The notes under the pieces were generated by a model, which saw nothing but the letters and a program-made list of their open reading frames with translations, did not search any database and had not been told where the DNA came from. The position numbers were made by a program, and so were the translations under genes. Source: SAR202 cluster bacterium (lineage in GTDB: Bacteria > Chloroflexota > Dehalococcoidia > Lucifugimonadales > JASMAO01). Taken from it: a DNA stretch of 9,398 bases. Where the stretch lies: assembly GCA_030754315.1 (NCBI GenBank), contig JASMAO010000031.1, forward strand, positions 1 through 9,398, written 5' to 3'. Shown piece after piece: positions 1 through 6,348 of the stretch. Numbering within the stretch: the stretch's first letter is position 1; the number at the start of each line of letters is the position of its first letter.

Positions 1-274
1 GTCGTTTAGATCAGAGAGAGGGTTGATACTTGAGTGAAAAGCCAGAGGCGGGACGACCGGACCATGGTTGTTAGTGCCACTGAAGTTACTGCGTTCTGCT
101 CCGTCTACGCTTTATAAACCAGCGATGAGGAGTATATCACGCACGCTCATCCAGCTTCAATCGGGAATTGAATCAGGCTATGTAAAGGACTCATCCTAGG
201 GACACATATAAATTCGTTATAGAGGCTCTGATACCCAAACTTCGAACTTCACCTAGGGTTTTGTTGAACATAGG

Positions 275-283
275 TGTTATAAT
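275..283 (+). promoter_or_regulatory. Extended -10 promoter for coaX-coaBC
   Basis: The sequence TGTTATAAT matches the extended -10 consensus TGnTATAAT exactly. No convincing -35 hexamer lies 16-18 bases upstream, which is usual for extended -10 promoters. Transcription would begin near 290 and leave a leader of about 34 bases before the ATG at 324. The position also argues against the in-frame TTG at 261 as the coaX start, because that codon lies upstream of the -10 box. Confidence 0.5.
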
Positions 284-295
284 TTCACGGTGGGA

Positions 296-310
296 ACCGC
301 AATATGCGGT
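296..310 (+). promoter_or_regulatory. Small stem-loop in the coaX leader
   Basis: ACCGC, a 5-base AATAT loop and GCGGT form a perfect 5-bp stem. It would sit at the very 5' end of the predicted coaX mRNA, 13 bases before the ATG. No clear Shine-Dalgarno sequence precedes that ATG, so the hairpin might affect ribosome access or mRNA stability. It is short and could be chance. Confidence 0.25.
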
Positions 311-323
311 CTCAACCAGTACG

Positions 324-1106
324 ATGCTTTTAACTATAGACATTGGCAATACGAACATCACATGTGGTGTATTCGAAGTTGATGGTGGTACGTGTGGTTA
401 CGTTCCGGCAGCTAGGTGGCGAATAGCCACCGAGCCTAGTCGTCAGCCTGACGAATATGGCCTCATTCTCACCGAACTACTGGCTCGGGGTGGGTTCGGC
501 TCAAACGAATTAACAGCAGTAGCATTGTGTAGTGTTGTTCCACCATTAACTGTCACCTTCATCGAATTGTGTGCTAGCTACTTCTCTCTAGATCCTCTCG
601 TGGTTGGCGCGGGTGTTAAAACTGGCATACGTGTTCTTTACGACACCCCGAGAGATGTTGGTGCTGATCGCATAGCAGATGCTGTGGCCGCCCTCAAACT
701 GTATGGAGGTCCCGTGGTTATAGTGGACTTCGGTACGGCCACTGTTTTTGATGCTATATCAGGATCAGGTGAATACATAGGTGGTGCTATTGCGCCTGGT
801 ATGACGGTTGCGGCGGACGCTTTGTTCCACAGGTCCTCTATGCTTCGGAGGGTGGAATTAGAACGTCCTACCTCAGCCATCGGTAAGAACACCGTCCATG
901 CTCTCCAATCCGGTCTCATTTTAGGTTACGCGGACTTGGTGAAAGGGATGGTAGCAAGGTTTGATAGAGAACTCGGAGGGGGCGCTAAGGTTGTGGCAAC
1001 TGGTGGGCTAGCTGATTTAATTGAGCCGGAAACAAAGTGTTTCGATGTTGTAAATCAAAATCTTACCCTTGCAGGACTGAAGATAATTCACCATTTGAAT
1101 GTGTGA
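324..1106 (+). CDS. coaX: Type III pantothenate kinase
   Basis: Phosphorylates pantothenate to 4'-phosphopantothenate, the first committed step of coenzyme A synthesis, in the cytoplasm. The 260-residue length from ATG 324 is typical of CoaX, an ASKHA-fold kinase unrelated to CoaA. Visible motifs are the N-terminal phosphate loop DIGNTN (6-11), GADR (113-116) with the expected catalytic Asp115, the second phosphate motif DFGTAT (135-140), GGAIAPGM (153-160), the IGKNT..A.QSG segment (186-197) and ATGG (225-228). Type III enzymes generally need a monovalent cation and are not inhibited by CoA; this is family knowledge. A TTG at 261 would add 21 residues before the DIGNTN loop, with no homology to support it, so I chose the ATG. 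coaBC follows after 48 bases on the same strand, giving a two-gene CoA unit. No key residue appears to be missing. Confidence 0.95.
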   Translation: MLLTIDIGNTNITCGVFEVDGGTCGYVPAARWRIATEPSRQPDEYGLILTELLARGGFGSNELTAVALCSVVPPLTVTFIELCASYFSLDPLVVGAGVKTGIRVLYDTPRDVGADRIADAVAALKLYGGPVVIVDFGTATVFDAISGSGEYIGGAIAPGMTVAADALFHRSSMLRRVELERPTSAIGKNTVHALQSGLILGYADLVKGMVARFDRELGGGAKVVATGGLADLIEPETKCFDVVNQNLTLAGLKIIHHLNV

Positions 1107-1138
1107 AATCGCAGGAAATTGCCATTAAAGACGAGTAC

Positions 1139-1145
1139 AGGAGGG
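1139..1145 (+). promoter_or_regulatory. Shine-Dalgarno site fixing the coaBC start
   Basis: AGGAGGG lies nine bases before the ATG at 1155, a near-perfect ribosome binding site. It decides in favour of that ATG over the in-frame TTG at 1119, which would place the site inside the coding region and add 12 residues that do not look like CoaBC. Confidence 0.8.
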
Positions 1146-1154
1146 TACTACGAG

Positions 1155-2360
1155 ATGCCGAGTCCCCTTGAAAAAACTTCGATCATTTTAGGTGTAACAG
1201 GTAGTATTGCTTCTTACAAAGCGGTCGATTTGGCAAGTAAACTGACTCAAGCCGGCGCCGTTGTTGATGTAGTGATGACATCTGAGGCGGTAAATTTTGT
1301 TACTCCTCTAGCTTTTCAAAGTATTACGCATCGATCTGTGGTCACGGAGTTATTCAATCCCACCTCTGAAATTGGCATTGACCATGTGGCGCTCGCGAAG
1401 CGAGCCGACGCTGTCGTCGTTGCGCCGGCGACAGCCAATACGATCGCCAAGATGGCGTTTGGTATGGCGGATGATGCTCTTACAGCTACGATCCTGGCTA
1501 CCCAAGCGCCGGTGATGGTTTGCCCAGCTATGGACGGCCATATGTATGAAAACGCAGCCACTCAGTCCAATATTAAGGTTCTTAAGGATCGTGATGTGAC
1601 TGTGGTAGGGCCTGTGGATGGGTATCTCGCCTCTGGGCTTACAGGCAAAGGCCGTATGGCCGATCAAGACGAAATCGAGGGACATCTAAAACAATTACTT
1701 GGAAGGAATGGGGATCTGAGGGCGCGGAGGATAGTTGTGACTGCCGGTGGTACTCAGGAAGCCATTGATCCTGTCCGGTTCATATCAAATCGATCCTCAG
1801 GGAAAATGGGCTATGCTATCGCTGAGGCTGCTCGTGACCGAGGAGCGGTGGTGGTCATAGTAGCTGCGCCAAACAGTTTGCAGGATCCTGTTGGAGTCAA
1901 TGTGGTACCCACGGTCAGTGCGAAAGAGATGAAATCAGCGTTAGAGGCTGAGGTGGAGAATGCAGATGTATTGATAATGGCTGCTGCTGTGGCTGATTGG
2001 AGGCCTAAGACCTTCGCTCACCAAAAGATTAAGAAAGCCTCCGGTTCTGATACTTGGGCAGTTCAATTAGTAAAGACTCAAGATGCCGTGGCTGGTGTAA
2101 AACGAAACGGGTTGATTAAGATTGGTTTCGCGGCAGAAACCGAAGATGTAGTTAGGAATGCGAAGTCAAAAATTACAGCGAAAAACCTCGATTTGATTGT
2201 AGCAAATGATATAACGGATCCCGACGGTGGCTTCGGTTCTGCAACCAGTCAAGTCACTATGTTAGACAGGAATGGTCACAGCGAGGATCTGCCTTTGTTG
2301 AGCAAGTACGAAGTGGGACATCGAATCTTGGATAGAGTTGCTATTTTACTGAAGCCGTAG
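1155..2360 (+). CDS. coaBC: Bifunctional phosphopantothenoylcysteine decarboxylase / phosphopantothenate-cysteine ligase
   Basis: Carries out two successive CoA steps: the C-terminal CoaB domain joins 4'-phosphopantothenate to cysteine using a nucleotide triphosphate, and the N-terminal FMN-dependent CoaC domain decarboxylates the product to 4'-phosphopantetheine. At 401 residues it is the normal length (E. coli Dfp is about 406). CoaC spans roughly 1-185: GSIASYK (16-22), active-site His77 in HVAL, PATANTIAK (91-99), and PAMDGHMY (124-131). CoaB follows from about 190: TAGGT (196-200), DPVR (205-208), Asn212 with SSGKMG (214-219), AAAVADWRP (276-284), the KIKK lid (291-294) and GFAAET (324-329). 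Two CoaC positions differ from E. coli. Asp127 replaces the Asn of PxMNxxMW, and Ser160 in LASGL replaces the Cys of the LACG-type substrate clamp. Both changes look like a known paired variant, not decay. The gene is probably co-transcribed with coaX. Confidence 0.95.
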   Translation: MPSPLEKTSIILGVTGSIASYKAVDLASKLTQAGAVVDVVMTSEAVNFVTPLAFQSITHRSVVTELFNPTSEIGIDHVALAKRADAVVVAPATANTIAKMAFGMADDALTATILATQAPVMVCPAMDGHMYENAATQSNIKVLKDRDVTVVGPVDGYLASGLTGKGRMADQDEIEGHLKQLLGRNGDLRARRIVVTAGGTQEAIDPVRFISNRSSGKMGYAIAEAARDRGAVVVIVAAPNSLQDPVGVNVVPTVSAKEMKSALEAEVENADVLIMAAAVADWRPKTFAHQKIKKASGSDTWAVQLVKTQDAVAGVKRNGLIKIGFAAETEDVVRNAKSKITAKNLDLIVANDITDPDGGFGSATSQVTMLDRNGHSEDLPLLSKYEVGHRILDRVAILLKP

Positions 2361-2446
2361 GGTAATATTTCTCTCAATCCGTTGATCGTTGGGTTAGCCA
2401 TATCGGCTTTACGCAGTTAGACGCTATGCAGCTTATGTTTACTCAT

Positions 2447-2510
2447 ATAATACCGAGGCTCACTACGATTTTGCATAAAAATCCCCCTGGTTAACCAGAA
2501 ACGGTATTAT
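2447..2510. repeat. 9-bp inverted repeat enclosing a 12-bp palindrome
   Basis: ATAATACCG (2447-2455) and its exact reverse complement CGGTATTAT (2502-2510) flank 46 bases. Inside, CTGGTTAACCAG (2487-2498) is a perfect 12-bp palindrome. The arms could pair in RNA or bind a dimeric regulator. No target-site duplication borders the element, so a mobile origin is not supported. Function unknown. Confidence 0.45.
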
Positions 2511-2718
2511 GTCGCTGAAGTGTCATTGTACAGGTGCGTGTATATTCAACAAGAGCAAAGGGGTATCATTGGGGGCTGTTGATCTAAGATTCTACATTTA
2601 GTCAATGGCTAGGAAAGGTTGTCGATTAGATTTTCCTTTGCGACGATACTTTTGCCTCTTTTGCGAATGAACATAAGCTGGTGATGTTTTGTTGTACGAA
2701 GAGCGTGACATAATCCAT

Positions 2719-2723
2719 GGAGG
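2719..2723 (+). promoter_or_regulatory. Shine-Dalgarno site fixing the PIG-L gene start
   Basis: GGAGG lies eight bases before the ATG at 2732. An in-frame ATG at 2717 overlaps this motif and has no ribosome binding site of its own, so the second ATG is the likelier start. Confidence 0.7.
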
Positions 2724-2731
2724 AGTTAAAC

Positions 2732-3460
2732 ATGACTGAAGACGGGAGACTGAAGGTATTAGTAGTAGGTGCGCACCCATCGGATCCGTTTGCGAATGTT
2801 GGTGGGACCATTGCAAAACATGTCAATCGTGGTGATGAGGTAATCTTGGTAACGTTGACATATGGTGTAGAAGTGCACACAGAATACCTGATTGGTAAAT
2901 CGGAATCCGAGATCAAAAGAACCGTCCACGAAAAGGCAATGGAAGCAGCCGCAATCTTAGGTGTAGTTGATTATCGTTTTCTGGATTTTGGAGACACCCC
3001 GTTGGTGGCCACACGCGATAATCTTATTCAATTAGGTGAAGTTATTCAGGATGTACAGCCTAATATAGTGATTAGTTCGCATGTTCCGCTCCGAGAAACA
3101 GGGTTGGGTGGGGACCATGGAGAAGCAGGGCGCATGGTGGAGAAAGCGCCATCATGGAGACAACACTTCGGCAGGAAATCGCATCGCCCAAAGGCGATTT
3201 ATTTTAGTATCACAGACATTGCAACAGTCAATCATCCCATTTACCGTATTCCAGACACTTTTGTGGACATCACTGACACTATAGATCAGAAGATCGACGC
3301 ATGCATGACTAGCTGGAATCTTCCTCTGGAAGACTTACCGAGAATAGACAACGTCTTCAGAGGGATGGGCGGTGAACATGGTCGCAGTGTGGGTGTTAAA
3401 TATGCGGAGCCTTTTGAGAGCCCTTGGCTACACCGGCGTGCTGTTGAACACCTAGAGTGA
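2732..3460 (+). CDS. PIG-L/LmbE-family protein with altered deacetylase motif
   Basis: A 242-residue member of the PIG-L/LmbE fold, a family of zinc-dependent N-acetylglucosamine-type deacetylases such as MshB and BshB. The N-terminal motif reads AHPSD (14-18) followed by GGT (24-26); the second motif is GGDHGEAG (126-133); the C-terminal GVKYAEPFES (221-230) matches the usual family ending. By comparison with MshB, zinc ligands His15, Asp18 and His129 are kept, but the general-base Asp (AHPDD) is Ser17, and the His that opens the HPDH motif is Gly126. The protein could therefore be a deacetylase with different chemistry, another amidohydrolase, or a non-catalytic relative; the substrate cannot be read from sequence. 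No signal peptide or membrane segment is visible, so it is probably cytoplasmic. It stands alone after a 371-base gap and converges with the PHP gene, so neighbours give no clue to its pathway. Confidence 0.85.
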   Translation: MTEDGRLKVLVVGAHPSDPFANVGGTIAKHVNRGDEVILVTLTYGVEVHTEYLIGKSESEIKRTVHEKAMEAAAILGVVDYRFLDFGDTPLVATRDNLIQLGEVIQDVQPNIVISSHVPLRETGLGGDHGEAGRMVEKAPSWRQHFGRKSHRPKAIYFSITDIATVNHPIYRIPDTFVDITDTIDQKIDACMTSWNLPLEDLPRIDNVFRGMGGEHGRSVGVKYAEPFESPWLHRRAVEHLE

Positions 3461-3526
3461 TTCTCCTGAAAAATTCTATCTTTATCAATTGCTTGGCTAT
3501 CGATGGACGGTAGGTGAGGGTATCCT

Positions 3527-4189
3527 TCAGCCACGATTCCGTTGAAGGCGCTTTTTTAACTTTGTGAAAGACGTGGCGACGTGGATCAACGGGTTCATTC
3601 TTCTACCGACTAAAGTGGCCTCAGCAAGAGCGCGCTTGAAGTCAGTCGGAGACCCATCGAAGTCTGGCATAGCGGTATAGGTGCGGCCCAATTCAATGGT
3701 TGTGTGGGCGTCACTGACAGCCGATGTCAGTAAGCGGTGGTCTTGGGCGTACGTTCGTGCTTTACGGTCATCTGCACTCATGCTATTGCGAGCATTAAAA
3801 ATTTCTACTATGTCTGCAAAGTCAGTAATTGATTCGAGTGCTGCAGCGCTAATCACTTCGGATCTGAAGCGATCGAACGGATGCGGTATAGAAACTATTC
3901 CACCTTGATCCTTGATGAGTTTGACGGTGTCATCTGGTGGAAGGTCTGCAGGAATGCATTCGCTAAGGAATAGGCCAGTGATTTCACCTTGGGCCGATCG
4001 AATTTCCTCGCCGATTATGACGGTGAAAGGAGCGAGTTCTTTAACAGCAAGGGCTCCTTCTATTGTGTTGTGATCGGTGACTGCTATGCAGTTGAGACCG
4101 ACTTTGAGGCAGCGTTCTACCAACTGCTCCGGCGAGACTTCGGAGTCCGGAGAATAGTTGGTATGAATGTGGAAATCTGCCTTGAGCAT
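3527..4189 (-). CDS. PHP-domain metal-dependent phosphoesterase
   Basis: A compact 220-residue PHP (polymerase and histidinol phosphatase) domain protein, probably binding two or three metal ions. Motifs in order are DFHIHTNYSPDS (5-16, ligands His7, His9 and Asp15), TDHNTIEG (38-45, His40), GEEI (60-63), IPHPF (101-105, His103), FNAR (131-134) and SDAH (159-162). It resembles the TrpH/YciV-like branch, some of whose members act as nucleoside-phosphate phosphatases or 5'-3' exonucleases on RNA, but it is shorter than E. coli YciV (about 290 residues) and has Thr where many have His in the EIxGLFL strand. Substrate therefore unassigned. The C-terminus is basic (KLKKRLQRNR). It starts 50 bases after the xseB stop on the same strand and may be the last gene of that operon, which would suit a role in nucleic acid turnover. 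No strong Shine-Dalgarno site is seen. It ends 66 bases from the convergent PIG-L gene, with no obvious terminator hairpin between. Confidence 0.88.
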   Translation of the reverse strand: MLKADFHIHTNYSPDSEVSPEQLVERCLKVGLNCIAVTDHNTIEGALAVKELAPFTVIIGEEIRSAQGEITGLFLSECIPADLPPDDTVKLIKDQGGIVSIPHPFDRFRSEVISAAALESITDFADIVEIFNARNSMSADDRKARTYAQDHRLLTSAVSDAHTTIELGRTYTAMPDFDGSPTDFKRALAEATLVGRRMNPLIHVATSFTKLKKRLQRNRG

Positions 4190-4239
4190 TTTAGTTGAGA
4201 TGCTGACGTAGTCCGTCTTTACATTGTTCGTGTTTGGGC

Positions 4240-4515
4240 CTATTGAATCAGAGGTTCGTCTAGGTCGTTTTGCTCAAATTGTAGCTGCTCATCATAAGAT
4301 TTCTGTATGTGGGTAATTTTTAATTCGGCAGTAGCTAGGGTTTCACTACAGACCTTTGCAAGCTTCATGCCCTCTTCGAATAAGCGCAGAGCTTCTGAGA
4401 GAGGTAAGTCGCCATCTTCGAGTGATTGGACAGTTTCATCTAGCTTTTCTAGTGCATTTTCAAAGGTCATGCCGGAGATTTCTAGGTTCGATTTATCCGA
4501 ACTGTTTGATGCCAT
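4240..4515 (-). CDS. xseB: Exodeoxyribonuclease VII small subunit
   Basis: Small subunit of Exo VII, which together with XseA degrades single-stranded DNA from both ends into short oligonucleotides; cytoplasmic. The 91-residue protein has the diagnostic XseB core: MTFENALEKLDETVQSLEDG (16-35), then LPLSEALRLFEEGMKLAKVC (37-56), two helices that form the coiled hairpin which binds the large subunit. The acidic C-terminal tail (QNDLDEPLIQ) is variable in the family. A Shine-Dalgarno sequence (GAGGA on the - strand, 4522-4526) is correctly placed before the ATG. The gene begins 34 bases after the xseA stop, the usual order, so the subunits can be made together. It is slightly longer than the roughly 80 residues common in the family because of the tail and an N-terminal extension of about 15 residues. 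Confidence 0.93.
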   Translation of the reverse strand: MASNSSDKSNLEISGMTFENALEKLDETVQSLEDGDLPLSEALRLFEEGMKLAKVCSETLATAELKITHIQKSYDEQLQFEQNDLDEPLIQ

Positions 4516-4549
4516 TTCATATCCTCGGTCGTAAGAGTTGGTGGGTCAG

Positions 4550-5770
4550 TTACACGAATGGCGCTTTCTTGCTATTCGATTCATCTTTAGAGGATTTTGT
4601 AGACTTTACTTTTGCACTGAATCCCCCGTGGGCTAGTGTGATGTCTACGAGGTCTTCCAAATCCAATTCAGATGGGTCAGTCACTGGTTTTGACTTTGAA
4701 TGAACTATGGCATATCCGCGTAGTAGAGTCTTCTGGGGGCTTAGCGTTTCAATGCGGTCAGTAAGAGCAATAACTCGTGTTTTCCACTCACTCAGATCGT
4801 GCTTTAGTTCCTTTGAGGAGATTTCCAACAGCTCATCTAAGCGGATTCTCAGGTTGTCTAGGTTGGGCCTACTCCTATCCAACCCTTTTCGCAATTGGTC
4901 AACGGCAGTCACTCCTTTGCCAATTAATGACGTGAGAGTCGATACTATAGCTTGTTCGTATGCTAACAGTGATGAGAGTAACTCATACCTATCTGGGACG
5001 GTCATTTCAGCAGCGGTTGATGGTGTAGAAGCACGATGGTCCGCGACCAAATCGGCAATTGTAGTGTCAGTTTCGTGCCCGACCGCACTGACCACTGGCA
5101 TCCTGGCAGCATAAATAGCACGAGCCACCGACTCTTCGTTAAAGGGAAGCAGATCCTCCAGAGAACCTCCTCCACGTGCCACAATCATCACATCGATATT
5201 ACCTGTATTATTTAGAACATCGATTGAGTTGATAATACTGTTCGGCGCCTCTTTGCCTTGTACTGTCGTTGGTGAAAGCACAAGTTCAGTTATCGGGTAC
5301 CTACGGGCTACTATGGTTTGTATGTCGTGCCAAACAGACCCAGATGGTGACGTGACAACTCCTATTCTACTCGGGAACGGTGGGAGCGGTCGTTTCCGTG
5401 ATAGATCGAAGAGGCCTTCGTTTTCGAGCCTAGCCTTGAGCTCTTGAAATTGCATCTCCATTTCGCCAGTGCCTTCAGGCTGGACGATGGTGGCTACGAA
5501 CTGCAGGTCGCCCCGTATTTCATACAAAGATATGCGTCCGTGCGCTACAACAGCTGCGCCGTCAACTAGGAATTGTGAACCGATCGAGTTTTTGAACATT
5601 ACGGCGCGTATGGATGCAAACTTATCTCTTAGCGTGAAGTACGAGTGTCCAGACGCCGGTGTTCTAAGGTTGGATACCTCACCGAAGATCCACAAATCCG
5701 TTAGCAGTGGGTCCTGTTCGACCAGATTCTTTAAATACTGACTTACTTCTGATACAGACCGGGCTGGCAT
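4550..5770 (-). CDS. xseA: Exodeoxyribonuclease VII large subunit
   Basis: Catalytic subunit of Exo VII, a metal-independent single-strand DNA exonuclease used in mismatch repair and DNA clean-up. At 406 residues it falls at the short end of the family (E. coli about 456). The N-terminal OB-fold domain (about 1-100) includes the typical WIFGEVSNLR and GHSYFTLRD. The catalytic domain has VVTSPSGSVWHDI (138-150), VARGGGSLEDLLPFNEE (197-213) and GHETDTTIADLVADHRASTP (231-250). A helical, coiled-coil-like region (about 260-345) should bind XseB subunits. The C-terminal LSPQKTLLRGYAIV (343-356) is also diagnostic. The tail after 388 is Lys/Ser-rich and probably flexible. One base separates the efp stop codon from this ATG, so translation is almost certainly coupled to efp; an AGGGTG inside the last efp codons may serve as ribosome binding site. 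Confidence 0.95.
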   Translation of the reverse strand: MPARSVSEVSQYLKNLVEQDPLLTDLWIFGEVSNLRTPASGHSYFTLRDKFASIRAVMFKNSIGSQFLVDGAAVVAHGRISLYEIRGDLQFVATIVQPEGTGEMEMQFQELKARLENEGLFDLSRKRPLPPFPSRIGVVTSPSGSVWHDIQTIVARRYPITELVLSPTTVQGKEAPNSIINSIDVLNNTGNIDVMIVARGGGSLEDLLPFNEESVARAIYAARMPVVSAVGHETDTTIADLVADHRASTPSTAAEMTVPDRYELLSSLLAYEQAIVSTLTSLIGKGVTAVDQLRKGLDRSRPNLDNLRIRLDELLEISSKELKHDLSEWKTRVIALTDRIETLSPQKTLLRGYAIVHSKSKPVTDPSELDLEDLVDITLAHGGFSAKVKSTKSSKDESNSKKAPFV

Positions 5771-5771
5771 T

Positions 5772-6335
5772 TCACACCCTGCCCAAGTATTCTCCGGATC
5801 GGGTGTCGATACGGAGCGTTTCGCCTTCTTCGACGAATAGCGGTACTTGGAGTATGAGTCCGGTCTCAGTAGTTGCGGGCTTTGTGCCGCCCTGGGCTGT
5901 ATCTCCTTTAAGCCCTGGGTCAGTCTGAGCTACCTTCAAATCCACGGTCAAAGGCAATTCTATTGCTATAGGATTGTCCTCATAGAGCACAAGATCGACT
6001 TCTGTTTGCTCAGTTAGGTACGGTATCGAGTTCTCGATGCTCTCCCGTGGCAAGGGGAACTGCTCGAAAGATTCGGTATCCATAAAATGATAGAGGTCGT
6101 TGTCTTCGTAGAGGTATTGGGCCCCACGTCGTTCCACAGCGGCTTGTGTGAACTTGACATCGTATCCGTTGAAGGAACGATCTACGATACGACCAGTGCG
6201 CATGGATTTAAATCGTATCCTCGACACAGGCGCGCGTTGCTGCATCTTGCTGCGTTCATAGTCGACAACAGAGTAGGGCTCACCGTCTAGCTCGATGGCG
6301 AGACCCTTTCTTAGATCACCATACCCTAGAGTCAT
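5772..6335 (-). CDS. efp: Elongation factor P
   Basis: Translation factor that binds between the ribosomal P and E sites and relieves stalling at polyproline stretches. The 187-residue length and three-domain layout are standard: KOW-like domain I (1-65), OB domain II (66-127) and OB domain III (130-187), ending in the hallmark DPGLKGDTAQGG.KPAT (139-155) and DTRSGEYLGRV (177-187). The tip loop of domain I is unusual. A gap-free comparison with E. coli EF-P, from LDGEPY to the TG pair, aligns E. coli PGKGQA with MQQRAP (31-36). Gln33 then sits where Lys34 is normally beta-lysylated (EpmA/EpmB) and Arg34 one position later. No modification gene is in the window. The ATG is preceded by TAGGAG, which overlaps the stop of the upstream peptidase. 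It lies between the M24 peptidase and xseA in the operon. Confidence 0.95.
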   Translation of the reverse strand: MTLGYGDLRKGLAIELDGEPYSVVDYERSKMQQRAPVSRIRFKSMRTGRIVDRSFNGYDVKFTQAAVERRGAQYLYEDNDLYHFMDTESFEQFPLPRESIENSIPYLTEQTEVDLVLYEDNPIAIELPLTVDLKVAQTDPGLKGDTAQGGTKPATTETGLILQVPLFVEEGETLRIDTRSGEYLGRV

Positions 6336-6342
6336 TAAATGG

Positions 6343-6348
6343 CTCCTA
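6343..6348 (-). promoter_or_regulatory. Shine-Dalgarno site of efp overlapping the upstream stop
   Basis: On the - strand TAGGAG contains the TAG stop codon of the M24 peptidase and serves as ribosome binding site seven bases before the efp ATG. This favours re-initiation and coupled translation of the two genes. Confidence 0.7.

Larger units (their letters stand above)
1..323. other. Noncoding leader region, no gene recognised
   Basis: I see no supportable coding sequence, tRNA or known structured RNA here on either strand. The + frames that enter from the left edge stop by about position 37, so at most the last dozen codons of an upstream gene could be present, too few to identify. The heptamer CCTAGGG occurs twice, at 195-201 and 252-258, with a TTCGAA palindrome shortly before the second copy; the meaning is unknown. 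The last 50 bases hold the putative coaX promoter and a small hairpin, listed separately. Confidence 0.6.
2361..2731. other. Noncoding region between coaBC and the PIG-L gene
   Basis: No gene, tRNA or rho-independent terminator is evident in these 371 bases. There is no GC-rich stem followed by a T-run after the coaBC stop. The stretch contains a dyad element (2447-2510) listed separately, and a similar but imperfect GGTATCAT string near 2562. A TATAAT hexamer at 2446-2451 and CATAAT at 2709-2714 lack well-placed -35 partners, so I do not call a promoter. The length suggests that the downstream gene has its own promoter somewhere here. Confidence 0.55.

Noticed and set aside
1..37. Tail end of an upstream + strand gene
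   Set aside because: Fewer than a dozen codons would be inside the window and none is recognisable, so it cannot be supported.
291..300. GGTGGGAACCGC resembles the T-box consensus (GGGTGGNACCGCG)
   Set aside because: It has an extra base, no specifier stem or terminator/antiterminator pair, and the gene downstream is not an aminoacyl-tRNA synthetase or amino acid gene. Chance is likelier.
261..323. TTG start giving CoaX a 21-residue extension
   Set aside because: The family begins at the DIGNTN segment just after the ATG at 324, and the probable -10 box lies inside the extension.
1119..1154. TTG start for coaBC
   Set aside because: A strong Shine-Dalgarno sequence is placed nine bases before the ATG at 1155, and the extra residues have no family resemblance.
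3461..3526. Shared terminator between the convergent PIG-L and PHP genes
   Set aside because: I looked for a GC-rich stem with T-runs on either side and found none.
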